Source of the DNA: Acanthornis magna
Taxonomy: Eukaryota > Chordata > Aves > Passeriformes > Acanthizidae
Assembly: GCA_036785705.1 (NCBI GenBank)
Contig: JAWUZG010001131.1
Coordinates: 29,339 to 93,338, forward strand
Direction: 5' to 3'
Length of the DNA: 64,000 nt
Part shown: positions 6,927-20,778 of the stretch, piece after piece
How positions within the stretch are numbered: the stretch's first letter is position 1
Layout of the letters: every line of letters starts with the position of its first letter
The notes under the pieces: generated by a model
Seen by the model: the letters and a program-made list of their open reading frames with translations, nothing else
The model's database searches: none
What the model was told of the DNA's origin: nothing
Made by a program: the position numbers and the translations under genes

Positions 6927-9900
6927 GATCCTTTGCTGAGGTCTTGGGTTTCAGCTCAGTTCTAAGTGAAGTGTTGTGTAGTTGAAGTCCAGTTCAGTTG
7001 AAATGCCCTGAACTGCTGTTCCTGCCCTAAGTTGTTGATTTGAATTTGAGTTATCAAGTGAAATGTTGCTCAAGTTGAAGTGCTCCTAAGGGAAGTGCTC
7101 TTGAGCCTTTGAGCCATGTTCTTCTTATCCTGACCCTTTCTCTTCTTTAGAGACACAGCCTCACGCACACGGACAGACAGACAGAGATAATTTGGGTTTG
7201 ATTTCATTTTGGATTGATTGACTCTGGATTTTTGTTTGTTGCTTTTCCTCGCTGTGCTTTAAGCATGGTGTAAGTAGTAGAGTAAAGCTTGGCAAGGAAG
7301 CTTGTCGTGCTGTGGCTTTTCCATGAAATCTTTCTTTCCCGATAGCTTTCCTATGATTCTTGGAGTGATGTAAAAGTGCCTGTGCCATCACATCTCTTTA
7401 GCAGCGTGGAGCCACCTGGGATGTCAGCACCGAGGTGCTGGGAGTGAGTGCCTGTGACACCAGGGCTTCTGGGCAGCGTGCGGACTGCTGGCGTGTGCCT
7501 ATGGCTGTCCTGGGACGGCCTGTGAGCTCAGTGTTCTTTTGAAAGCTGGATAGCTCTGGCGCGTCCCCAGGGAGTTCCTGTGCCAAGATGTGACCTCCTG
7601 GCTCTTTGGCAGCCTGGAGATGGCTGGAGTGTGCCCAGGGGGCAAGTGTGAGTGTCAGGGACTTGCCAGCTCTTGAGGAGGATGGAGGGTGCAGGGATGT
7701 CCCCATGGAGGCCCTGTGAGTGCCCGTGAGCTGGCGGCACCTTAGCAGCGTGAGACTCGTGGGCTGTCAGCCCTGAGAGCCTGTTGAAGGCCGTGATGTG
7801 CGTGCAGAGAGGTTTGTCAAATGGGAGAGTCGTGGCATGTCCCTATGGAGCCGCTGGGGTTGTGTGTGGCCTCAGTGTTCTTGAGGAGCCTCGAGAGCCC
7901 TGGGACGGCCCCGTGGAAGCGCAGGGAGTGCCTGTGACATAGCAGCGGTGCCTGATGAGATCAAAGGGCCCTGGGATGTCAGCTTGGAATGGCTGTGAGT
8001 GCCTGAGAGCACACGTCTGTCTCTCATGGCCGGAGAGCTGTGGCAGGTGCCCATGGTAGGTGTGTGAGTGCAGGTGAGCTCAGGGCTCTGCAGAAGGCTG
8101 TAGGCCTGTGGGCTGTGAGGCTGGAAGGCCTGGGAGTGCTTTGGAGCTGAGTGCTCTGTAGCAGTCGGGAGCCGCCTGGGAGGTTGTAGCAGGATGCTTT
8201 GGGCCGGCTGCTTTGCCTTGGAACGTGGTGCAGGCACTTGGAGCATGTGCTATTTGCAAATGTCTCCAGGTGTCTTTCAGAGGGCCAGCGTGTGTTGTTT
8301 TGGCCTTGAATTCTGCTGAAAGTCCTTCTGGCAAGGAAGCCTGCATGAAGGTGCTGCTAGTGAGGCAAAGATTTGGCAGCTGAGCTGCTGCCGGGAGTTG
8401 CAGGCGTCTGCCTGACAGTCAGTCCCTTGAGAGTGTCAATGTGCAGTCAGTCCCCTTTCCTAGGGGAGGTTTTTCTAGCGTGTTCCTCCTTGGAGTGTGT
8501 GAGGGCTCCTGCTGGGGAAGTGGACAGCAAGCAAGGGCACTCTTGGTGGTGAAGGGAGAGAGAGCTGCCCAGGAGTGTTGGTGTGGTGAGTTACATGGAG
8601 CTCTACTTGGGAATTGGGTTTTTTTGCTTGCTGTAAGATATGACTGCTTTCCTATTGTTTTCATAGAGTGCACTCCATTGTACTCTGTGTAGCCTCCCAG
8701 GAGCAGGTTTAGCTTTTCTATGGAGTGGTCAGTAATTGGGATTGAGTTGTCTGTGTCGAATCATTTGTGTTAGGGAAGACCTGCTTTTCTAGGAATAGAT
8801 CAGATGGGCCATTTGTAAGTGCTGCGGGACAGAGTTACTTAAAGCACTGGCTTTAAGTGTGAGGCTGGGATTGGATGCAGCCGCCGCCAAGGCTCCTGTG
8901 TCTGAGAAGGAGTTGAGAAAGCCAAGGGCTGCTCTCTGGCCCTCGTGACTCAGTGGCCAGGCTGCTCTGGGAGCCTTTGTGTGAATCTGCCAGCACAGCA
9001 GCGACAGATGTCCCCGAGGAGCTTGTGTGAGTGCAGGTGAGATCAGAGCTCTTGAGCAGCCTGGAGAGCCTGGGGATGTGGCCACGGAGCCGCCAGGATA
9101 TCTGGTGACCTCGGGGTTCCTATGAGCAGAGGGAGCACTAAGATGTGCCCATGGCACCTGTGTAAGTGCCTGTGGCTAAAGGGCCCTTTTGCAGCCTGGA
9201 GAGCCTTGGCATGTGGCCATGAAGCCACAGTGCGTGTCTGTGACATCAGAGCGCTTTGGCAGCATGGAAAGGCCTGGAATGGCTGCAGGGGCCGGAGGTG
9301 AGTGCCTGTGACATCAGAGCTGTCCAGCAGCAGCAGGGAGACGGAGGGAATGTCACAGGCCATGCCCTGTGAGTTGCTGTGACAGCGTGGCTCCTTAGCA
9401 GCGTGCAGATTGCCGGGATGTTACCCTGCAGGCCCTGGCATTGCCCTGGTCGTGTGTGTTGTTTAGGAAGATAGAGAGAGCCCTGGCATGTCCCCCTGGA
9501 AGGCCAGGGAGTGGCAGTTGCAAAAGAGCTCCTTAGCACTTAGAGACACGTGGGATGTCCCCATGGAGGCACTGTGAGAGCCCGTGACCTCAGAGGTCTT
9601 TGGAAGCTGAGAGAGCCCCGGGATGCCATGGGATGTGAGCATGGGGAGCCTGTGGGCAGGTGTGATCTCCCTGCTTGTGCTGGTGCATCCCCCCCTGCCC
9701 TTTTATCAGGCTGCAGCATGATATGAGAAATGCTGCTGAGGCCTTGGCCTTGACGAAGGCAGCGGGGCTGAGGTGCTGTGGAGCTTCTGAGAAACACTGT
9801 GTGCTGCCTGGAAGTGCTATGTTCTAAGGTGCTCCTGCTTTTTTTGCTTGTTGAACAGACTTTGAAATTTGTTTTTGCCTGGATGGCATCACATTGGTGT

Positions 9901-10389
9901 TGTCCCGCGTTCAGGGAAAGCTGCCGATGAGAAGTGGGGCCAGGCTGAAGGCTTGTTGTGACTAAAGGCCATGCCTTGGGGCCCTGTAAGCAGGGGTGCC
10001 AAAGGAGGCCCTGGCAGCTGTGCTGGGCCGCAGCAGCGGTGAGCAGCAAAGTCCCTGTGCGTGGGGCCTCTGCCAGCCGGCAGCTGTCCCGTTTGCTGCA
10101 CTCGGGGGATCCGCGAAGGAGCACGGCTCCTGGGCCCCCGATCCTGCCGCTCCCGGAGGCCTCAGGCTTTGGCCGCTGAGAAGATGGCAAGGCACGTGAA
10201 AGGAGTATTTCAGTAGCTTGGAGGGGAATTTTGCCTCCTAGAGCCTCTTTGTGTGCTTGTGGGAGTGCAGGTGTGCATGCGCTCTCTGCAATGTGGGAGA
10301 GGGGCTGCTCTGGTGGATTCAGAAGTGCTTTAGGTTTGTCCCTAAGTTAGGTCTCAAAGTTCCTGCAGTGCTATGGTAAGGCCTGTGTG
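6927..10389 (+). repeat. Unit 3, 3,463 bp
   Basis: Carries A at offset 358 (shared with units 6 and 11) and C at 2259 (shared with 1 and 9), with G at 943 and G at 2832. A private change near 9706 replaces one T of the pyrimidine tract before the acceptor at offset 2783 with A. The right-hand end is of the unit 1 type. Confidence 0.97.
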
Positions 10390-13300
10390 GATCCTTTGCT
10401 GAGGTCTTGGGTTTCAGCTCAGTTCTAAGTGAATTGTTGTGTAGTTGAAGTCCAGTTCAGTTGAAATGCCCTGAACTGCTGTTCCTGCCCTAAGTTGTTG
10501 ATTTGAATTTGAGTTATCAAGTGAAATGTTGCTCAAGTTGAAGTGCTCCTAAGGGAAGTGCTCTTGAGCCTTTGAGCCATGTTCTTCTTATCCTGACCCT
10601 TTCTCTTCTTTAGAGACACAGCCTCACGCACACGGACAGACAGACAGAGATAATTTGGGTTTGATTTCATTTTGGATTGATTGACTCTGGATTTTTGTTT
10701 GTTGCTTTTCCTCGCTGTGCTTTAAGCATGGTGTAAGTAGTAGAGTGAAGCTTGGCAAGGAAGTTTGTCGTGCTGTGGCTTTTCCATGAAATCTTTCTTT
10801 CCCGATAGCTTTCCTATGATTCTTGGAGTGATGTAAAAGTGCCTGTGCCATCACATCTCTTTAGCAGCGTGGAGCCACCTGGGATGTCAGCACCGAGGTG
10901 CTGGGAGTGAGTGCCTGTGACACCAGGGCTTCTGGGCAGCGTGCGGACTGCTGGCGTGTGCCTATGGCTGTCCTGGGACGGCCTGTGAGCTCAGTGTTCT
11001 TTTGAAAGCTGGATAGCTCTGGCGCGTCCCCAGGGAGTTCCTGTGCCAAGATGTGACCTCCTGGCTCTTTGGCAGCCTGGAGATGGCTGGAGTGTGCCCA
11101 GGGGGCAAGTGTGAGTGTCAGGGACTTGCCAGCTCTTGAGGAGGATGGAGGGTGCAGGGATGTCCCCATGGAGGCCCTGTGAGTGCCCGTGAGCTGGCGG
11201 CACCTTAGCAGCGTGAGACTCGTGGGCTGTCAGCCCTGAGAGCCTGTTGAAGGCCGTGATGTGCGTGCAGAGAGGTTTGTCAAATGGGAGAGTCGTGGCA
11301 TGTCCCTATGGAGCCGCTGGGGTTGTGTGTGCCCTCAGTGTTCTTGAGGAGCCTCGAGAGCCCTGGGACGGCCCCGTGGAAGCGCAGGGAGTGCCTGTGA
11401 CATAGCAGCGGTGCCTGATGAGATCAAAGGGCCCTGGGATGTCAGCTTGGAATGGCTGTGAGTGCCTGAGAGCACACGTCTGTCTCTCATGGCCGGAGAG
11501 CTGTGGCAGGTGCCCATGGTAGGTGTGTGAGTGCAGGTGAGCTCAGGGCTCTGCAGAAGGCTGTAGGCCTGTGGGCTGTGAGGCTGGAAGGCCTGGGAGT
11601 GCTTTGGAGCTGAGTGCTCTGTAGCAGTCGGGAGCCGCCTGGGAGGTTGTAGCAGGATGCTTTGGGCCGGCTGCTTTGCCTTGGAACGTGGTGCAGGCAC
11701 TTGGAGCATGTGCTATTTGCAAATGTCTCCAGGTGTCTTTCAGAGGGCCAGCGTGTGTTGTTTTGGCCTTGAATTCTGCTGAAAGTCCTTCTGGCAAGGA
11801 AGCCTGCATGAAGGTGCTGCTAGTGAGGCAAAGATTTGGCAGCTGAGCTGCTGCCGGGAGTTGCAGGCGTCTGCCTGACAGTCAGTCCCTTGAGAGTGTC
11901 AATGTGCAGTCAGTCCCCTTTCCTAGGGGAGGTTTTTCTAGCGTGTTCCTCCTTGGAGTGTGTGAGGGCTCCTGCTGGGGAAGTGGACAGCAAGCAAGGG
12001 CACTCTTGGTGGTGAAGGGAGAGAGAGCTGCCCAGGAGTGTTGGTGTGGTGAGTTACATGGAGCTCTACTTGGGAATTGGGTTTTTTTGCTTGCTGTAAG
12101 ATATGACTGCTTTCCTATTGTTTTCATAGAGTGCACTCCATTGTACTCTGTGTAGCCTCCCAGGAGCAGGTTTAGCTTTTCTATGGAGTGGTCAGTAATT
12201 GGGATTGAGTTGTCTGTGTCGAATCATTTGTGTTAGGGAAGACCTGCTTTTCTAGGAATAGATCAGATGGGCCATTTGTAAGTGCTGCGGGACAGAGTTA
12301 CTTAAAGCACTGGCTTTAAGTGTGAGGCTGGGATTGGATGCAGCCGCCGCCAAGGCTCCTGTGTCTGAGAAGGAGTTGAGAAAGCCAAGGGCTGCTCTCT
12401 GGCCCTCGTGACTCAGTGGCCAGGCTGCTCTGGGAGCCTTTGTGTGAATCTGCCAGCACAGCAGCGACAGATGTCCCCGAGGAGCTTGTGTGAGTGCAGG
12501 TGAGATCAGAGCTCTTGAGCAGCCTGGAGAGCCTGGGGATGTGGCCACGGAGCCGCCAGGATATCTGGTGACCTCGGGGTTCCTATGAGCAGAGGGAGCA
12601 CTAAGATGTGCCCATGGCACCTGTGTAAGTGCCTGTGGCTAAAGGGCTCTTTTGCAGCCTGGAGAGCCTTGGCATGTGGCCATGAAGCCACAGTGCGTGT
12701 CTGTGACATCAGAGCGCTTTGGCAGCATGGAAAGGCCTGGAATGGCTGCAGGGGCCGGAGGTGAGTGCCTGTGACATCAGAGCTGTCCAGCAGCAGCAGG
12801 GAGACGGAGGGAATGTCACAGGCCATGCCCTGTGAGTTGCTGTGACAGCGTGGCTCCTTAGCAGCGTGCAGATTGCCGGGATGTTACCCTGCAGGCCCTG
12901 GCATTGCCCTGGTCGTGTGTGTTGTTTAGGAAGATAGAGAGAGCCCTGGCATGTCCCCCTGGAAGGCCAGGGAGTGGCAGTTGCAAAAGAGCTCCTTAGC
13001 ACTTAGAGACACGTGGGATGTCCCCATGGAGGCACTGTGAGAGCCCGTGACCTCAGAGGTCTTTGGAAGCTGAGAGAGCCCCGGGATGCCATGGGATGTG
13101 AGCATGGGGAGCCTGTGGGCAGGTGTGATGTCCCTGCTTGTGCTGGTGCATCCCCCCCTGCCCTTTTTTCAGGCTGCAGCATGATATGAGAAATGCTGCT
13201 GAGGCCTTGGCCTTGACGAATGCAGCGGGGCTGAGGTGCTGTGGAGCTTCTGAGAAACACTGTGTGCTGCCTGGAAGTGCTATGTTCTAAGGTGCTCCTG

Positions 13301-13852
13301 CTTTTTTTGCTTGTTGAACAGACTTTGAAATTTGTTTTTGCCTGGATGGCATCACATTGGTGTTGTCCCGCGTTCAGGGAAAGCTGCCGATGAGAAGTGG
13401 GGCCAGGCTGAAGGCTTGTTGTGACTAAAGGCCATGCCTTGGGGCCCTGTAAGCAGGGGTGCCAAAGGAGGCCCTGGCAGCTGTGCTGGGCCGCAGCAGC
13501 GGTGAGCAGCAAAGTCCCTGTGCGTGGGGCCTCTGCCAGCCGGCAGCTGTCCCGTTTGCTGCACTCGGGGGATCCGCGAAGGAGCACGGCTCCTGGGCCC
13601 CCGATCCTGCCGCTCCCGGAGGCCTCAGGCTTTGGCCGCTGAGAAGATGGCAAGGCACGTGAAAGGAGTATTTCAGTAGCTTGGAGGGGAATTTTGCCTC
13701 CTAGAGCCTCTTTGTGTGCTTGTGGGAGTGCAGGTGTGCATGCGCTCTCTGCAATGTGGGAGAGGGGCTGCTCTGGTGGATTCAGAAGTGCTTTAGGTTT
13801 GTCCCTAAGTTAGGTCTCAAAGTTCCTGCAGTGCTATGGTAAGGGCTGTGTG
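10390..13852 (+). repeat. Unit 4, 3,463 bp
   Basis: Has T at offset 45 and T at 375. The latter destroys the second of two HindIII sites that lie 15 bp apart and is shared with units 5 and 10. It also has C at 943, T at 2259, G at 2368, G at 2741 and T at 2832. Close to its right end (about 13845) it carries a private C-to-G change just before the unit junction. Confidence 0.97.
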
Positions 13853-16800
13853 GATCCTTTGCTGAGGTCTTGGGTTTCAGCTCAGTTCTAAGTGAAGTGT
13901 TGTGTAGTTGAAGTCCAGTTCAGTTGAAATGCCCTGAACTGCTGTTCCTGCCCTAAGTTGTTGATTTGAATTTGAGTTATCAAGTGAAATGTTGCTCAAG
14001 TTGAAGTGCTCCTAAGGGAAGTGCTCTTGAGCCTTTGAGCCATGTTCTTCTTATCCTGACCCTTTCTCTTCTTTAGAGACACAGCCTCACGCACACGGAC
14101 AGACAGACAGAGATAATTTGGGTTTGATTTCATTTTGGATTGATTGACTCTGGATTTTTGTTTGTTGCTTTTCCTCGCTGTGCTTTAAGCATGGTGTAAG
14201 TAGTAGAGTGAAGCTTGGCAAGGAAGTTTGTCGTGCTGTGGCTTTTCCATGAAATCTTTCTTTCCCGATAGCTTTCCTATGATTCTTGGAGTGATGTAAA
14301 AGTGCCTGTGCCATCACATCTCTTTAGCAGCGTGGAGCCACCTGGGATGTCAGCACCGAGGTGCTGGGAGTGAGTGCCTGTGACACCAGGGCTTCTGGGC
14401 AGCGTGCGGACTGCTGGCGTGTGCCTATGGCTGTCCTGGGACGGCCTGTGAGCTCAGTGTTCTTTTGAAAGCTGGATAGCTCTGGCGCGTCCCCAGGGAG
14501 TTCCTGTGCCAAGATGTGACCTCCTGGCTCTTTGGCAGCCTGGAGATGGCTGGAGTGTGCCCAGGGGGCAAGTGTGAGTGTCAGGGACTTGCCAGCTCTT
14601 GAGGAGGATGGAGGGTGCAGGGATGTCCCCATGGAGGCCCTGTGAGTGCCCGTGAGCTGGCGGCACCTTAGCAGCGTGAGACTCGTGGGCTGTCAGCCCT
14701 GAGAGCCTGTTGAAGGCCGTGATGTGCGTGCAGAGAGGTTTGTCAAATGGGAGAGTCGTGGCATGTCCCTATGGAGCCGCTGGGGTTGTGTGTGCCCTCA
14801 GTGTTCTTGAGGAGCCTCGAGAGCCCTGGGACGGCCCCGTGGAAGCGCAGGGAGTGCCTGTGACATAGCAGCGGTGCCTGATGAGATCAAAGGGCCCTGG
14901 GATGTCAGCTTGGAATGGCTGTGAGTGCCTGAGAGCACACGTCTGTCTCTCATGGCCGGAGAGCTGTGGCAGGTGCCCATGGTAGGTGTGTGAGTGCAGG
15001 TGAGCTCAGGGCTCTGCAGAAGGCTGTAGGCCTGTGGGCTGTGAGGCTGGAAGGCCTGGGAGTGCTTTGGAGCTGAGTGCTCTGTAGCAGTCGGGAGCCG
15101 CCTGGGAGGTTGTAGCAGGATGCTTTGGGCCGGCTGCTTTGCCTTGGAACGTGGTGCAGGCACTTGGAGCATGTGCTATTTGCAAATGTCTCCAGGTGTC
15201 TTTCAGAGGGCCAGCGTGTGTTGTTTTGGCCTTGAATTCTGCTGAAAGTCCTTCTGGCAAGGAAGCCTGCATGAAGGTGCTGCTAGTGAGGCAAAGATTT
15301 GGCAGCTGAGCTGCTGCCGGGAGTTGCAGGCGTCTGCCTGACAGTCAGTCCCTTGAGAGTGTCAATGTGCAGTCAGTCCCCTTTCCTAGGGGAGGTTTTT
15401 CTAGCGTGTTCCTCCTTGGAGTGTGTGAGGGCTCCTGCTGGGGAAGTGGACAGCAAGCAAGGGCACTCTTGGTGGTGAAGGGAGAGAGAGCTGCCCAGGA
15501 GTGTTGGTGTGGTGAGTTACATGGAGCTCTACTTGGGAATTGGGTTTTTTTGCTTGCTGTAAGATATGACTGCTTTCCTATTGTTTTCATAGAGTGCACT
15601 CCATTGTACTCTGTGTAGCCTCCCAGGAGCAGGTTTAGCTTTTCTATGGAGTGGTCAGTAATTGGGATTGAGTTGTCTGTGTCGAATCATTTGTGTTAGG
15701 GAAGACCTGCTTTTCTAGGAATAGATCAGATGGGCCATTTGTAAGTGCTGCGGGACAGAGTTACTTAAAGCACTGGCTTTAAGTGTGAGGCTGGGATTGG
15801 ATGCAGCCGCCGCCAAGGCTCCTGTGTCTGAGAAGGAGTTGAGAAAGCCAAGGGCTGCTCTCTGGCCCTCGTGACTCAGTGGCCAGGCTGCTCTGGGAGC
15901 CTTTGTGTGAATCTGCCAGCACAGCAGCGACAGATGTCCCCGAGGAGCTTGTGTGAGTGCAGGTGAGATCAGAGCTCTTGAGCAGCCTGGAGAGCCTGGG
16001 GATGTGGCCACGGAGCCGCCAGGATATCTGGTGACCTCGGGGTTCCTATGAGCAGAGGGAGCACTAAGATGTGCCCATGGCACCTGTGTAAGTGCCTGTG
16101 GCTAAAGGGCTCTTTTGCAGCCTGGAGAGCCTTGGCATGTGGCCATGAAGCCACAGTGCGTGTCTGTGACATCAGAGCGCTTTGGCAGCATGGAAAGGCC
16201 TGGAATGGCTGCAGGGGCCAGAGGTGAGTGCCTGTGACATCAGAGCTGTCCAGCAGCAGCAGGGAGACGGAGGGAATGTCACAGGCCATGCCCTGTGAGT
16301 TGCTGTGACAGCGTGGCTCCTTAGCAGCGTGCAGATTGCCGGGATGTTACCCTGCAGGCCCTGGCCTTGCCCTGGTCGTGTGTGTTGTTTAGGAAGATAG
16401 AGAGAGCCCTGGCATGTCCCCCTGGAAGGCCAGGGAGTGGCAGTTGCAAAAGAGCTCCTTAGCACTTAGAGACACGTGGGATGTCCCCATGGAGGCACTG
16501 TGAGAGCCCGTGACCTCAGAGGTCTTTGGAAGCTGAGAGAGCCCCGGGATGCCATGGGATGTGAGCATGGGGAGCCTGTGGGCAGGTGTGATCTCCCTGC
16601 TTGTGCTGGTGCATCCCCCCCTGCCCTTTTTTCAGGCTGCAGCATGATATGAGAAATGCTGCTGAGGCCTTGGCCTTGACGAAGGCAGCGGGGCTGAGGT
16701 GCTGTGGAGCTTCTGAGAAACACTGTGTGCTGCCTGGAAGTGCTATGTTCTAAGGTGCTCCTGCTTTTTTTGCTTGTTGAACAGACTTTGAAATTTGTTT

Positions 16801-17315
16801 TTGCCTGGATGGCATCACATTGGTGTTGTCCCGCGTTCAGGGAAAGCTGCCGATGAGAAGTGGGGCCAGGCTGAAGGCTTGTTGTGACTAAAGGCCATGC
16901 CTTGGGGCCCTGTAAGCAGAGGTGCCAAAGGAGGCCCTGGCAGCTGTGCTGGGCCGCAGCAGCGGTGAGCAGCAAAGTCCCTGTGCGTGGGGCCTCTGCC
17001 AGCCGGCAGCTGTCCCGTTTGCTGCACTCGGGGGATCCGCAAATGAGCACGGCTCCTGGGCCCCCGATCCTGCCGCTCCCGGAGGCCTCAGGCTTTGGCC
17101 GCTGAGAAGATGGCAAGGCACGTGAAAGGAGTATTTCAGTAGCTTGGAGGGGAATTTTGCCTCCTAGAGCCTCTTTGTGTGCTTGTGGGAGTGCAGGTGT
17201 GCATGCGCTCTCTGCAATGTGGGAGAGGGGCTGCTCTGGTGGATTCAGAAGTGCTTTAGGTTTGTCCCTAAGTTAGGTCTCAAAGTTCCTGCAGTGCTAT
17301 GGTAAGGCCTGTGTG
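13853..17315 (+). repeat. Unit 5, 3,463 bp
   Basis: Its left half is of the unit 4 type (T at 375, C at 943) but with G at 45. Its right half is of the unit 2 type (A at 2368, C at 2514, A at 3068, CGCAAATG at 3186-3193), though with C at 2741, G at 2832 and G at 2885. It therefore reads as a mosaic of two neighbouring haplotypes. Confidence 0.97.
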
Positions 17316-20300
17316 GATCCTTTGCTGAGGTCTTGGGTTTCAGCTCAGTTCTAAGTGAAGTGTTGTGTAGTTGAAGTCCAGTTCAGTTGAAATGCCCTGA
17401 ACTGCTGTTCCTGCCCTAAGTTGTTGATTTGAATTTGAGTTATCAAGTGAAATGTTGCTCAAGTTGAAGTGCTCCTAAGGGAAGTGCTCTTGAGCCTTTG
17501 AGCCATGTTCTTCTTATCCTGACCCTTTCTCTTCTTTAGAGACACAGCCTCACGCACACGGACAGACAGACAGAGATAATTTGGGTTTGATTTCATTTTG
17601 GATTGATTGACTCTGGATTTTTGTTTGTTGCTTTTCCTCGCTGTGCTTTAAGCATGGTGTAAGTAGTAGAGTAAAGCTTGGCAAGGAAGCTTGTCGTGCT
17701 GTGGCTTTTCCATGAAATCTTTCTTTCCCGATAGCTTTCCTATGATTCTTGGAGTGATGTAAAAGTGCCTGTGCCATCACATCTCTTTAGCAGCGTGGAG
17801 CCACCTGGGATGTCAGCACCGAGGTGCTGGGAGTGAGTGCCTGTGACACCAGGGCTTCTGGGCAGCGTGCGGACTGCTGGCGTGTGCCTATGGCTGTCCT
17901 GGGACGGCCTGTGAGCTCAGTGTTCTTTTGAAAGCTGGATAGCTCTGGCGCGTCCCCAGGGAGTTCCTGTGCCAAGATGTGACCTCCTGGCTCTTTGGCA
18001 GCCTGGAGATGGCTGGAGTGTGCCCAGGGGGCAAGTGTGAGTGTCAGGGACTTGCCAGCTCTTGAGGAGGATGGAGGGTGCAGGGATGTCCCCATGGAGG
18101 CCCTGTGAGTGCCCGTGAGCTGGCGGCACCTTAGCAGCGTGAGACTCGTGGGCTGTCAGCCCTGAGAGCCTGTTGAAGGCCGTGATGTGCGTGCAGAGAG
18201 GTTTGTCAAATGGGAGAGTCGTGGCATGTCCCTATGGAGCCGCTGGGGTTGTGTGTGGCCTCAGTGTTCTTGAGGAGCCTCGAGAGCCCTGGGACGGCCC
18301 CGTGGAAGCGCAGGGAGTGCCTGTGACATAGCAGCGGTGCCTGATGAGATCAAAGGGCCCTGGGATGTCAGCTTGGAATGGCTGTGAGTGCCTGAGAGCA
18401 CACGTCTGTCTCTCATGGCCGGAGAGCTGTGGCAGGTGCCCATGGTAGGTGTGTGAGTGCAGGTGAGCTCAGGGCTCTGCAGAAGGCTGTAGGCCTGTGG
18501 GCTGTGAGGCTGGAAGGCCTGGGAGTGCTTTGGAGCTGAGTGCTCTGTAGCAGTCGGGAGCCGCCTGGGAGGTTGTAGCAGGATGCTTTGGGCCGGCTGC
18601 TTTGCCTTGGAACGTGGTGCAGGCACTTGGAGCATGTGCTATTTGCAAATGTCTCCAGGTGTCTTTCAGAGGGCCAGCGTGTGTTGTTTTGGCCTTGAAT
18701 TCTGCTGAAAGTCCTTCTGGCAAGGAAGCCTGCATGAAGGTGCTGCTAGTGAGGCAAAGATTTGGCAGCTGAGCTGCTGCCGGGAGTTGCAGGCGTCTGC
18801 CTGACAGTCAGTCCCTTGAGAGTGTCAATGTGCAGTCAGTCCCCTTTCCTAGGGGAGGTTTTTCTAGCGTGTTCCTCCTTGGAGTGTGTGAGGGCTCCTG
18901 CTGGGGAAGTGGACAGCAAGCAAGGGCACTCTTGGTGGTGAAGGGAGAGAGAGCTGCCCAGGAGTGTTGGTGTGGTGAGTTACATGGAGCTCTACTTGGG
19001 AATTGGGTTTTTTTGCTTGCTGTAAGATATGACTGCTTTCCTATTGTTTTCATAGAGTGCACTCCATTGTACTCTGTGTAGCCTCCCAGGAGCAGGTTTA
19101 GCTTTTCTATGGAGTGGTCAGTAATTGGGATTGAGTTGTCTGTGTCGAATCATTTGTGTTAGGGAAGACCTGCTTTTCTAGGAATAGATCAGATGGGCCA
19201 TTTGTAAGTGCTGCGGGACAGAGTTACTTAAAGCACTGGCTTTAAGTGTGAGGCTGGGATTGGATGCAGCCGCCGCCAAGGCTCCTGTGTCTGAGAAGGA
19301 GTTGAGAAAGCCAAGGGCTGCTCTCTGGCCCTCGTGACTCAGTGGCCAGGCTGCTCTGGGAGCCTTTGTGTGAATCTGCCAGCACAGCAGCGACAGATGT
19401 CCCCGAGGAGCTTGTGTGAGTGCAGGTGAGATCAGAGCTCTTGAGCAGCCTGGAGAGCCTGGGGATGTGGCCACGGAGCCGCCAGGATATCTGGTGACCT
19501 CGGGGTTCCTATGAGCAGAGGGAGCACTAAGATGTGCCCATGGCACCTGTGTAAGTGCCTGTGGCTAAAGGGCTCTTTTGCAGCCTGGAGAGCCTTGGCA
19601 TGTGGCCATGAAGCCACAGTGCGTGTCTGTGACATCAGAGCGCTTTGGCAGCATGGAAAGGCCTGGAATGGCTGCAGGGGCCAGAGGTGAGTGCCTGTGA
19701 CATCAGAGCTTTCCAGCAGCAGCAGGGAGACGGAGGGAATGTCACAGGCCATGCCCTGTGAGTTGCTGTGACAGCGTGGCTCCTTAGCAGCGTGCAGATT
19801 GCCGGGATGTTACCCTGCAGGCCCTGGCATTGCCCTGGTCGTGTGTGTTGTTTAGGAAGATAGAGAGAGCCCTGGCATGTCCCCCTGGAAGGCCAGGGAG
19901 TGGCAGTTGCAAAAGAGCTCCTTAGCACTTAGAGACACGTGGGATGTCCCCATGGAGGCACTGTGAGAGCCCGTGACCTCAGAGGTCTTTGGAAGCTGAG
20001 AGAGCCCCGGGATGCCATGGGATGTGAGCATGGGGAGCCTGTGGGCAGGTGTGATCTCCCTGCTTGTGCTGGTGCATCCCCCCCTGCCCTTTTTTCAGGC
20101 TGCAGCATGATATGAGAAATGCTGCTGAGGCCTTGGCCTTGACGAAGGCAGCGGGGCTGAGGTGCTGTGGAGCTTCTGAGAAACACTGTGTGCTGCCTGT
20201 AAGTGCTATGTTCTAAGGTGCTCCTGCTTTTTTTGCTTGTTGAACAGACTTTGAAATTTGTTTTTGCCTGGATGGCATCACATTGGTGTTGTCCCGCGTT

Positions 20301-20778
20301 CAGGGAAAGCTGCCGATGAGAAGTGGGGCCAGGCTGAAGGCTTGTTGTGACTAAAGGCCATGCCTTGGGGCCCTGTAAGCAGGGGTGCCAAAGGAGGCCC
20401 TGGCAGCTGTGCTGGGCCGCAGCAGCGGTGAGCAGCAAAGTCCCTGTGCGTGGGGCCTCTGCCAGCCGGCAGCTGTCCCGTTTGCTGCACTCGGGGGATC
20501 TGCGAAGGAGCACGGCTCCTGGGCCCCCGATCCTGCCGCTCCCGGAGGCCTCAGGCTTTGGCCGCTGAGAAGATGGCAAGGCACGTGAAAGGAGTATTTC
20601 AGTAGCTTGGAGGGGAATTTTGCCTCCTAGAGCCTCTTTGTGTGCTTGTGGGAGTGCAGGTGTGCATGCGCTCTCTGCAATGTGGGAGAGGGGCTGCTCT
20701 GGTGGATTCAGAAGTGCTTTAGGTTTGTCCCTAAGTTAGGTCTCAAAGTTCCTGCAGTGCTATGGTAAGGCCTGTGTG
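17316..20778 (+). repeat. Unit 6, 3,463 bp
   Basis: Carries A at 358, G at 943, A at 2368, A at 2514, G at 2832 and the TGCGAAGG state at 3186-3193. That last change removes the internal BamHI site and is shared with units 7 and 11. It also has T at 2885, giving the GTAAGT donor-like site at 20199-20204. A private G-to-T change is present at offset 2396 within block B (gagctttcc). Confidence 0.97.
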